In this document: positions 32,701 to 49,700 of the stretch, in pieces
Layout of the letters: every line of letters begins with the position of its first letter
Numbering within the stretch: the stretch's first letter is position 1
Assembly (NCBI RefSeq): GCF_000313135.1
Contig: NW_004457554.1
Location: 894,082-958,081, forward strand
Direction of reading: 5' to 3'
Length of the DNA: 64,000 nucleotides
Origin: Acanthamoeba castellanii str. Neff
Lineage: Eukaryota; Discosea; Longamoebia; Acanthamoebidae
The notes under the pieces: generated by a model
Seen by the model: only the letters and a program-made list of their open reading frames with translations
Told to the model about the DNA's origin: nothing
Databases searched by the model: none
Translations under genes and position numbers: made by a program

Positions 32701-32842
32701 ACGCGACAAGGCCGTGGTCATCGGCGACAAGCTGCTGCAGCGGGGCTTCTTCCGGTGCCTGGTCTACGATACGGCCTCGTTCACGGACGACCACACACTG
32801 TTCCAGGCCACGACACCTGCGGACACGTGCGGCGAAGATTGA
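29715..32842 (+). CDS. RasGAP / coiled-coil / DEP-domain protein
   Basis: Ten exons (29715-29771, 29838-29918, 30029-30197, 30270-30415, 30488-30603, 30678-30823, 30931-31050, 31129-31217, 31313-31753, 31823-32842) give 794 residues. RasGAP domain about 47-300: TLFRGMTVGVKL with the putative Arg finger, YLHIKGHFFLKGVLQPLI, YQLIGGFFFLRFVCPAL containing FLRFxxPA, and ISKVLQNASN. Then come a RasGAP-C-like helical stretch (RALVNSFDTHKEQMSAAL), a KEKE tract, a coiled coil (KTLESQIAVLKEQLAAER) and a Ser/Pro/Thr linker. A C-terminal DEP domain reads SGLELRETRDGRLCF, CVDWLVEELRVG, LLQRGFFRCL. It should turn off Ras, with DEP giving membrane or receptor targeting. The 69-nt intron 31754-31822 is in frame and stop-free. 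Confidence 0.92.
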
Positions 32843-32936
32843 AAAAAGATAAAGAGAAAAGAGAAAAGATAAAGAAAATAAAATAGTAAATAATTTTTGC
32901 TGTGATTTTCTTCACATCTCGTAAATTGTGGAAAGG

Positions 32937-33619
32937 ATGCAACGGAGGGTGCTGCTCGGATCTCGGGGTGCCGTGGCCTTCCGGCCAGCCTGCGGACCTT
33001 CTTCTTCGTCTCGCTTCCTCTTCACGTCTTCGGCAAATGTCGAATCTGCCTTTAATTCGGAGGCCTTTGCTCTTCCCACCCTTTCAACTTCCTCTCCTCT
33101 CCCTGTCTCCCGCCGTCCGGTGGCCGCCTTCAGCGATGTCTCGCCACGTATGCCTCGCACTTTAATTTCTGCTCTGCGCCCGGCCATCATCAGCTTGTGG
33201 AATTAATGTTGCGGCCGTTTTCGCCTCCTGCAGGAATGGCCATGGTGCCGCTCGATCGTACTCTTGAGATCGCGCCCACGCCGCGAGACAGCGTCTTGGA
33301 CATGGTGCTGCCCACCTTGCCCCTTCCCCTCGACGCGCCTCTGTACCCCACTACTGAAGGCAACGGTACCTCGGCACTTCGTCATCACTACATGTAGTGC
33401 CTCCATTTTGCGCCACCAGCCGTTCATTGACCTCTTCTTCTCTTTCCTTTCTCTTCTTTGCTCGCCGCAGCGCCGATGGAGGCGGTGAAGCGGACGTACC
33501 AGCCGTCGACGGTGAAGAGGCACCACACGCACGGCTTCCTGGTGCGCATGCGCTCCAAGAACGGACGTCGCACCATCGCCCGGAAGAAGGAGAAGGGACG
33601 CCACAAGCTCGGCATTTAA
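32937..33619 (+). CDS. MRPL34: Mitochondrial ribosomal protein bL34m
   Basis: Three exons (32937-33147, 33234-33365, 33471-33619) give 163 residues. The last 46 are canonical L34: KRTYQPSTVKRHHTHGFLVR, MRSKNGRRTIARRK, GRHKL. The first roughly 110 residues are Arg/Ser-rich and acid-poor at the start (MQRRVLLGSRGAVAFR), as expected for a mitochondrial targeting peptide and linker. It is a structural component of the mitochondrial large ribosomal subunit. Confidence 0.95.
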
Positions 33620-33765
33620 TTGTCCGTCCTCCTGCCCTCTTCACAACACAACACGATACACGTTCGCAACTTGCCCACCAACCATCGTCATCATCACTTA
33701 GCATCATCGCTAGTCCAGAAGGTGTGTTTGTTGTGCGTTCGGAAGTATCGGTCGCTGCATACGAC

Positions 33766-36645
33766 TTAGTAGGTGGGCCTGAAGACGTGGACGTCGCCTG
33801 CGCTGTTGCCGCCCACGATGACGTTGGAGCCCGGCCTTGTCGCCACTGTGCTCACCCACTTCGGCGAGGAACCCTGCGCGCACCCACCCAAGTATCAGCT
33901 CACGAGCAGAGTGATCACTACAAGCGCTCGCTCTCTGGGTTGGCAGTTGTGAACGTACAACCTCGCCGCACGAGTAGGTCGTGAGAGGAGTCGGAGTGTC
34001 AACGTTCCACAGGTAAACCTGCACGCGACGATACACCAGAAAGATACGTGGGGTGAGGGAAGACATCGCAGGCGGCGCGGTGAAAATCAGATGGGAGGGG
34101 GACCTGGTTGTCTTCGCTGCCACAGATGATGTGTTCGCCGGTCCTATCGACGGTCAAGCCGGTGAAATTCTTGGCGTTGGCGTGCCTGATGGTTGATGAT
34201 GGTTGAACGTGAAGAGATGAGAACATGAGAGCCGTAGATCTGGCGCGTCTCGGCTGCGAGGCAAATAATAGCCAATAATAGCCAATAATAATAAGATAGC
34301 GTACGTACCCTGAGTAGGACATGAGCGGTGTCCCCTTGTGCATGTGCCACCTTTTGATGGTGCCGTCGACCGATCTGAATCGCGATGCCCCAAGACACAT
34401 GAAGTTAGCATGGAGTACTATCGCCAACGCCAACAAAGCGCTCATCCAAAGGGAGCCAACGCCAAACGTACGCAGAAACGAGCTGTTCCTGGTTGAGGAA
34501 GCTGAGCGCCCATACGGCCTTGCGGTGATCACGCAGGATGGCGAACGGAATCTTGAGGTTCCTCAGATCGTAACAGTGCACGTGGTGGTCTGCGTTGTCG
34601 AAACCTAACGGTCAGAGAAGGGCAGCCCATGATATACGTGCGGGAAGGAAGAGTACCGGCGGAGCTGAATGCCAGCATGGAGTCGTTTGGCGAATAGCGA
34701 ACACAGCAGACTGTGGCCTTAGAAGCGATGCTGGCGGTAGACGTCTTGTCATCAATTGTCCAGAGCCGCACTGTATCATGACACATCCACACGGTGAGAC
34801 GGTACGCACACTACACACTAAAGTTCCCGGATCTGTACCAGTCCTATCATCGGAGGCCGACGCGAACTGTTTGTGATGGGCGGCCGACGCAAAGGAGACG
34901 CACCAAACGCGCTTGGTGTGCTCTTGGAAGGTAGAAACAGGCTGGCAACGTCGTGGCGTTAGTTTTCGCGGTGGGGCCAAAGTGAGCCCTAGAGCAAGAG
35001 AGACGGTGGTACGAATCGGGTCGGGTGCTGTGTACCTGGGCGATCTCGGTATTCCACAGGCAAATATTACCGTCGTGGTCGCCGTGTGCCAGGAGGTGTC
35101 TCACGCTCTTGTTCCAGCTGAGCGTACTGTGTTGGGAGAAACAACATGCAGTTCGCACGTCAGCAGGCAGTCGGCGACGAGCCAAGTGTGATCGAGGTTT
35201 GAATTGTCGGGCATAACGACCCACCTCATGTTGGACTTTATAGGCAGCGTTTGGGCGGCGAGGGGTACGCTTTCCCGAGCGTTCACAAACGAAGTGTAGG
35301 AGTAGATAGAGATACGCTCGGAGAGCTGTGAGACGGGGCGAGTCAGCGAAGAGTCGTCCCACATTTCAACGAGAGGGGGGGGGACGAGCAACACACCTGA
35401 GACGCGGCAAAGTAGTCGCCGGTGGGGTCGAAGTCGATACACGTGATGACTCTCGTTACCTTGCCTTCATCGACGATGGTGTGAGAGGCCAAACGACTAG
35501 ACGGGGACACACACACACAAGCGCACTTGTATCAGCACATGTTGACGTTGAGTTGAGTTAAGCATCGGGGATATCATGCGTACCTGGTGCCTTTGATCTT
35601 TTGGGCATCTTCTCTTACGGGCTCCCTCGCAGGCTCTCGCGCAAGCTCCCTCAAGGACTCCCTCACGGGCTCTCGCACGGAATCCCTCGTATGTTCCCGC
35701 ATGGGCTCCCTCACAGACTCCCTCGTGTGTTCTCGCACGGGCTCCTCCCTGGGTTCAGACTTCACGGAAACGGAACGCTCACGCTCACGATCACGCTCAC
35801 GCGGAGTCGAGCCTCCGTGCCTCGGACTAGTGGGCCTGATGATGCGAGAGAGCGGCGCACAACCGGTTGTCTTGTCAGATACGAAGGAGAGCTGCGACGA
35901 GGATTGGAGCCTTGAGAAAGTCTAAAGGCACGTACATGGGAGAGCGGGGGGCCAGGGGAGCAGAAGAGAGGGGCAGCCCGAGCGCGAGCTGTATCTGGTT
36001 GACCAGGCCGGTGAGCTGATAGAACTGAGCCTCCCTCAGCACCGCACGCAACACCGTCCTGCACACGGAGAAAGCCTCCAGCGTTAGGCCGCTGCGTGCG
36101 CGAAAACATGACGTAGGGCGGCATACCCATCCGTAGGCAACTCAACGCTACCGTCTCGCAAGAAGTTGAGAATGAGAGAAAAGAAGGTACCGTCTCTATC
36201 AATGAAGTAGGCTCCCTCTGCAGAGGCGCTGCAGTGAGCATCCCGGACTGCAATCCCGGAAAAGTAGAGAAGGAAATGGTACCCTCATCTTGGGCTGGGA
36301 TGCTGGTGTTGGAGAACATCGCCTCCAAGAGAGAACCCTGACAAATTAAGATAATAAATGGTTAGATTTGCAGTAGCGATGAATTGGACTTGAAAGCTGT
36401 ACCCTGGCGCGGCGGAGGGTGGCAACGGTGGTCGTGTACTTCTGGCCCCCCACATTCAATTTCACAATTTTGTGGCTGGGCCACTGCTGCTCTACTTCGG
36501 CAGCGTAGCGCCGATCCCTGTTATCGGTCTCGCTGGGGGCGTCAAGGCGCAGTCGCTTGGCACCGTCCGCATGGTGGTAATCCCGCTCCCCGTTCGAGGA
36601 TCGGCTTCTACGCGACGATCCGCTGTCCAATCTTTCACGCTCCAT
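33766..36645 (-). CDS. BTB(T1/KCTD-type)-COP1/SPA-type WD40 protein
   Basis: Fifteen exons (36645-36403, 36337-36283, 36217-36127, 36058-35932, 35891-35584, 35496-35397, 35325-35225, 35126-35036, 34941-34839, 34770-34657, 34589-34472, 34374-34309, 34185-34104, 34018-33962, 33873-33766) phase to 587 residues. BTB_2 domain about 56-160: KIVKLNVGGQKYTTTVATL, YFIDRDGTFFSLILNFLRDG, LREAQFYQLTGLVNQIQ. An Arg/Glu repeat linker (REPVREHTRES type) follows. The WD40 propeller aligns best with COP1/SPA: LSERISIYSYT, FQEHTKRVWCVSFA, ASIASKATVCCVRYSP, HHVHCYDLRNLKIPFAILRD, HRKAVWALSFLNQEQLVSAS, GHANAKNFTGLTVDRTGEHI, CGSEDNQVYLW. It is probably a CUL3-type ubiquitin-ligase adaptor, by inference. Confidence 0.92.
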
Positions 36646-36806
36646 CTTCTTCCGAATTGATGAAGCCGCAGAAAGAAAAACAAAAATAAAACCCGGCACC
36701 ACTCACGCTCGAAACGACACACACGCCACACGCTAAAACAGGGCCAAGCGAAGGACCGCACACATACATTACACATGATACAGGAGGAGGCTAGAGACGA
36801 AACGGC

Positions 36807-39800
36807 CTAGCCCATGACAGAGTTGCGACGTAGGGCCGCGAGCGATGTGGCGCTCGAGTTGGTGACGACGCGTTCGGTTTGCCAGCCACGCGTGGCTTGC
36901 TGCTCCTTCATCCGCTTCCACTCGAGGTATCGCTCCTCGGCTTCGTTGTCGTCCTCTTCATCCTCTTCGTCCTCGTCCTCATCAGCTTCATCGCAGACCC
37001 TTTCCTCCTCACTTGATGTCGTTGGAGATCGATCACCCACCTCCTCCTTGCCCTTTCCGCTCTCGTGCTCGCTGCCGCGACTGTCGGTATCGCTGATTAC
37101 CTCTTCCTCTCTGCGAGTGGCGTCACTCGTAAGTCTTCACTCACACGACACACGACACCTAAATCAGGTGGAAACGGCATTCACGTACGAAATGGAGTCG
37201 AGTAGGAGACTGTGTCGTCGGACTGGCATGTTGGTTTCTGAGGTGGCGATAACGCTGTGTGCCCATCGTTTGGTCAGACGCGCCAAGGAGGATTGGGGGG
37301 GAGGGATGCCACACTTACCGAGCACTGGGCTTCAATCGCCTCACCTCCTGCTGGAGCACATTCACCTTCAGTCGCAGCTCGTCCGCTTCATCCTGCATGC
37401 AGAAAAGGGCACGGGTGAGGTGGTGTAAAGCGCTCATGAGGAGGCGACCATAGGGTACCTCTCGCTGCTGCAGCTCGGCATAGATCTCGGACTGCGTGCG
37501 GATGTTCCGGGCCTCCTCCTGCGCGCGCGGTAAACGTCAGCGCACGCTGTGGGACTGACTAGTCAGGGAGTGACCACTAGTGTACGTACCTGGAGGAACG
37601 GATGGTCGAGCAGGTCTTTGGCCGATGGTCGCTTGGTATCTTGTTCGTGGAGAAGCGAGTGTAGAATCTCCGTCAACTGGTGGCTGTAAAGCTGTTGTTG
37701 GCGCCAAATCAAACGACGCACCGGCGCGGGAGAAGGTCAGCATGCATTCACGGTACTGTGGTACACAACGCCAATTGATTGGGCCAAGCACAAGCCAGCT
37801 GCGTACCGAGGGGATGGGCATGGGGAAGCACCCGTCGTGCTCGTCGTCGTAGACAGAGCGCAGGGTGAGGATCTCGTAGAGGCAGCACCCGAGGGCGTAC
37901 ATGTCCGACTTTTCGTTGTAGGCCTTGCCCTTGAGCAGCTCGGGCGCGGCGTAGCCCATGGTGCCGACCGGGGTCTGGTGCTGCTTCTTCTTGTTCTTGC
38001 GCACTGTCGACAGGCCAAAGTCGCCGATCTTGATGTCCTTCCACTTGTTGAGGAACAGATTGCCCGGCTTGATGTCCCTATGCAGCACATTGTGGGAGTG
38101 GATGTGCGCCAGCGCCAGCAGGATCTGATCGGGCACCACAAAAGGAGTCAGCAGCGCGCCGCAGGAGCAGTCGCATTTCTCAGATTCCAGTGGTTGGAGT
38201 GGTACCTGGATCAGCCATGTGACGACTCGCTTCTCGGGGATCGGGATCCCCTCCTCGATGACAGCCGACACGTCTCCGCCTGAAGAAGGCAGTCCATTCG
38301 GTGAGACCATATTAATTAACAATCACTCAAGTAGAAGAAATGTCAGGCCGCACCCTGGCAATATTCCATGACGATGAACACATGCAGTTTCTCCTGCCAG
38401 AAGTCCTTGTACTTCACGATGTAGGGATGACGCAGCAATCGTAGGAGCACCATCTTCAAGTACAAACAGAGACAAGGCAAGACAAAGAGATGAGTCTCAT
38501 CAGGCCACCCAAAAGAGAATCACGTCCCGCTACGTGATTCCCAAGTGAGAAGATGGTGCGCACCTCACGCATGGCGTCCTTGGCCTCCTCCTCGTTGATG
38601 CAGCACACCTTGTGAAGTGAAGCAACAAATGTGAATATATACCCACGAGCAAAATGTTACACCACTCATCGAATTGAGTACCTCTTTGAGCACGTATTGT
38701 CGAAAGTCGCGCTTATCGAGCACGACGAAGACGAGACCGAAGCCTCCCTCGCCCAGCTTGCCCACCACCTCGTATCGATCCGCCTTCTCTTTCTGCACCA
38801 GAGAAAGAAGCGCCGACCGATGTTGAGCGATTCACGCGAGTGGGAGGAGGAGCGAAGGCGGGAGCGAGAAAGAAATGCGGGGCAAGGAGTACCATGGCGC
38901 GCTTGAGCTGCTTCATCCAGTCCTTCTGCTGGGTGAGCTGGGCGATCTCGGTTGATTTGACCGAGAGCTGTTTCTTATTCCACAGCCTGTCCATCACCGT
39001 GTAGGCCTCATGCCTGTTCAGAAAGTTACGGAACAGCACCTGTCGCGGGGAGTGGTGGGTGAGACCAGAAGTCTTCGGTGGGAGGCAGCAGCGGGAGCGC
39101 ATCTCACCTCCTTGTTGCCCTTGAGGCGCACGAGGATGGCGTTGGGGATGATCTTGGCCGTGGACTTTCGCTCCAGCCCCTTCACCTGCTCCCACTTGAT
39201 CGTGATCTGATCCACACAAACACGCCGCCGGCCTTGGTGAGGCATTGCACGATGACCACGCTTGCGTTTCGTGTCGTTTTGTCGTTGGTCGTGTGTGTGA
39301 GCACCTTGCGTTCGCGGCCAAAGAAGTGGGCGTAGAAACACTGCGTACATAACAACGGCCGCCGAATGGTGAGCGCACATCTCAGCACACCGGGCTGTTG
39401 GCAGTGTAAAATTGTAGGTATGTACATACCAAATAGTTCTGGGTCAAGTAGACGTGGCCCTCTATCAGCAGCTTGCCCTTTTCCTTCAGAGAGCAGTGGT
39501 AGGCTGTATAAATAAATAAATAATTTATAATAATAATAATAAAAAGGCGGCAAGTGTGCATTCAAATATTTGAATCGAGCCGTTGAGCATCGGTGTTTGG
39601 GGGGGAGGGTACCGTAGAGGATTTCTTCCTCTTGGGAGAGTTCGAAGAGCTTGACGAACTCCTTTTGCTTCATGACGGTTCGATTACGCTTGAGGGAAGA
39701 ACGAATCGAATCCGACAGCAGGAAGACTGTCGCGAGAAGAGTGAAGAGCACCACTTTCAGTGCAAGGGGGGCCGCGGGCAGGCAGGCAGACACAACACAA

Positions 39801-40035
39801 GCTCACAGGCAGAAGAAGGCTTTCAAGCAGAAGAAGATAACTAATAGCTCGAAAGCCTCGCCGTCGTGTGGTCCTGACGGGCACTCGCCGCCAGCCGTGA
39901 TCTGCGGGTCGGTTAACTCCGACGGCCGGAAATCACACTTGATCTCAAAAGAAAAGCAGAAGAAATGCAACCGACTTTTGCTCCCCATAAACCTGGTAGG
40001 CTGGTTCTGCGTCGCACTGCAACATCGTCAAACAT
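36807..40035 (-). CDS. GRAM-domain plus NEK-like Ser/Thr kinase
   Basis: Supported exons: 39688-39613, 39503-39430, 39340-39305, 39206-39108, 39039-38893, 38792-38682, 38608-38564, 38453-38354, 38279-38206, 38124-37807, 37691-37590, 37518-37459, and a last exon ending at 36807. The GRAM domain reads EEEILYGAYHCSLKEKGKLL, TQNYLCFYAHFFGRERK, ITIKWEQVKGLER. The kinase reads KLGEGGFGLVFVV, YVLKEV (Lys), IVKYKDFWQEKLHVFIVMEY, HRDIKPGNLFLN, IGDFGLS, GTMGYAAPELLKG and DMYALGCCLYEIL. A short coiled coil and an acidic C-terminal tail follow. All catalytic residues are present. GRAM binds phosphoinositides or membranes. The 5' exon (a possible ATG at 40035) and the junctions between about 37400 and 37110 were not resolved. 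Confidence 0.82.
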
Positions 40036-40126
40036 CGACGTGGTCGATGGTGGTGGTGGTGATGGCGATAATCAAAGAGTGGCGGGTTTGAGTGGCTACA
40101 ACGGGGGATAGGGTGATATCGGCTCG

Positions 40127-46603
<6,477 letters not shown>

Positions 46604-46736
46604 GGGTTTGCGGAGCTGCAACACCCCCCCCCCAATGTTACGTTCCGTTGTGTACAAAATAACTGGTGTTGGAAGGTGCCCAAAACGCTACTGGAATGCT
46701 TGGCATCTCGCTGATGGTCACCATCATTATTTGAAG

Positions 46737-49700
46737 CTAGATTGGCGGGAGGGTGCGGCTCGGTGTGCTGGGTGAGATGCTTGCGCTGCGCGTGCCTGTC
46801 GCCGAAGGCGATGGGCTTGGACTTCTCGACGGGGCGCGAGTGCTTATGATGCGCACGCGCGTGGTCGAAGGAGTGGCCGAGGCAGTCGGGCTGTTGGTGG
46901 GGCTTGTGGACGGGGTGGGGCTGCGGGTGGGGCTGCTGGTGGGGCTCGGGGTAACGCTGATGGACGCAGTTGGGCTGAGCGTGATCGAAGCGCTTGGGCT
47001 GGTTGTGGCCGAAGGGCTCGGGATGGTTGTGACACTGGGGCTGCGGGTGGGGCTCGGGCTGCGGGTGCGCGTAGGGCTCGGGCTGCGGGTTCGAGTGGGT
47101 GTGACAGTGCCGGTGGGTGTGACGCTTGGGCTGCGGCTGGCGGTGGTGGAGGCAGTCGGGCTTGTGCTGACGCTCGATGATGCAGTGGGAGTGTAGCTCG
47201 GGCTGGAGCTGGTGCTCGGGGTTGTGGTGGCCGATACACTAGGACTGATGGTGGGGCTTGTGGACGGAGTGGGGCTCGGGCTGCGGGTGCGGGTAGGACT
47301 CGGGCTGCGGGTGCGGGTGGGACTCGGGCTGCGGCTTGGCATGACGCTTGGGCTGCGGGTGGCGGTGGTGGTAGCCGTCGGGCTTGTGCTGACGCTCGAC
47401 GACGCGCTGGCGCTTGCACTGGGAGTGAAGCTCGGGCTGGAGCTGGTGCTCGGGGTTGTGGTGGCCGATACGCTCGGACTGGAGCTGGCGCTTGGGGCTG
47501 TGGTGGCCAATACACTAGGACTGTTGGTGGGGCTTGTGGACGGAGTGGGGCTGCGGGTGCGGGTGGGACTCGGGCTGCGGGTGCGGGTGGGACTCGGGCT
47601 GCGGGTGCGGGTAGGACTCGGGCTGCGGCTCGGCGTGACACTTGGGCTGCGGGTGGCGGTGGTGGTAGCGGTCGGGCTTGTGCTGACGCTCGACGACGCG
47701 CTGGCGCTTGCACTGGGAGTGAAGCTCGGGCTGGAGCTGGCGCTTGGGGTTGTGGTGGCCGATACACTCGGGCTGTTGGTGGGGCTTGTGGACGGGGTGG
47801 GGCTGCTGATGAGGCTTGATGACGTGCTGGGGCTGCGGCTGATAGACGGGGTGGGGCTGCGGGTGCGGGTAGGACTCGGGCTGCGGCTGCGGGTAGGACT
47901 CGGGCTGCGGGTGCGTGTGGGGCTCGCACTGACACTTGATGCACTCGGGGTCGATACACTCGGGCTCGTGGACGTGCTCGGGCTGGCGGTGGGCGTCGCA
48001 CTGGGACTGCGGGAGCTGGTAATCGAGGCGCTCGGGCTGGTGGTGGGCGTCGTACTGGGGCTGCGAGAACTGGTGACCAAGACGCTCGGGCTGGTGCTGA
48101 CCGAAGTGCTCGGGCTGCGGGTGGGGCTGATGGTGGAGGCGGGGCTGCTGCGAGTGGGGCTCGGGCTGCGGCTGGCCGTGACACTCGGGGTCAACGACGC
48201 ACTCGGAATCGGGCTGACACTGGTTGATGGAGTGGTGCTGCCCGATAAACTAGGGCTGCTGGTGGGGCTCGTAGACGTGCTCGGACTGAGCGCAGGGCTC
48301 GAGCTAGGGCTGACGGTGGGCGTCGTACTGGGGCTGCGGGAGCTGGTGATCGAGGCGCTCGGGCTCGTACTAGGACTGCGAGAGCTGGTGATAGAAGCGC
48401 TCGGACTCCGCGTGGGCGTTGTACTGGGACTGCGGGAGCTGGAGATCGAGGCGCTCGGGCTCATACTGGGGCTGCGGGAGCTTGTGATAGAAGCGCTCGG
48501 GCTCCGCGTGGGCGTTGTACTGGGACTGCGGGAGCTGGTGATCGAGGCGCTCGGGCTCGTGCTAGGACTGCGGGAGCTTGTGATAGAAGCGCTCGGGCTC
48601 CGCGTGGGCGTCGTACTAGGACTGCGTGAGCTTGTGATCGAGGCACTCGGGATCGTGCTAGGGCTGCGGGAGCTGGAGATCGAGGTGCTTGGGCTCGTAC
48701 TGGGACTGCGGGAGCTGGTAAAAGAAGCGCTCGGGCTACGCGTGGGCGTCGTACTGGGACTGCGGGAGATCGAGGCGCTCGGACTGGGACTAGGACTGCG
48801 GGAGCTGGTGATCGAGGCGCTCGGGCTCCGCGTGGGCGTCGGGCTCGTACTAGGACTGCGAGAGCTGGTGAAAGAAGCGCTCGGGCTCCGCGTGGGCGTC
48901 CTACTGGGACTGCGGGAGCTGGAGATCGAGGCGCTCGGGCTCGTACTAGGACTGCGAGAGCTGGTGATAGAAGCGCTCGGACTCCGCGTGGGCGTTGTAC
49001 TGGGACTGCGAGAGCTGGTGAAAGAAGCGCTCGGGCTCCGCGTGGGCGTCCTACTGGGACTGCGGGAGCTGGAGATCGAGGCACTCGGGCTGAGCGTGGA
49101 CGTCGAGGAAGCGCTCAATGACGGGCTGACGCTCGGGGTTGGGCTGACGCTGATGCTGCTGGAAGCAGTCGGGCTTCGGCTGGGTGTTCTAGTCGTGCTC
49201 GGGCTCGTCGTGGCCGAGGCACTTGGGCTGCGGCTGGGCGTAGGAATTCGGCTGCCACTCACCGAAGCACTCGGGCTGGCTGCGATCGAGCGACTCGGGC
49301 TGCCGGTGGGCGACACACTTGAGCTTGGACTGACGCTGACTGACGCAGTTGGGCTCGGACTTCCGGTGACTGACGCGGTCGGGCTGCGACTGCCGCTGAC
49401 GGAAGCAGTCGGACTGCGTGTTGGTGTTCTGGTTCCCGTGGGCGAGACAGGCGGACTGAGTGTGGGGGTCACGCTGGGACTCGGCTCGAGACTCGGGCTC
49501 ACCGTGCTGCTGGGCGTGACGCCGGGCGTAATGGAGGCGGTCACCGAAGCGCTCGGGCTGCTGGTTGGGCTGCGCGTCGGCGTCCTGCTGGGCGAGGGGA
49601 GCGAGAGCGTGAAGAACCAGTTCTCTGCTCCGTCGGAGAAGCCAACGGCGTTGTTGGCCCACACGACCACTGTGTACTCGGTCCCGGGCAGCAAGCCTGC

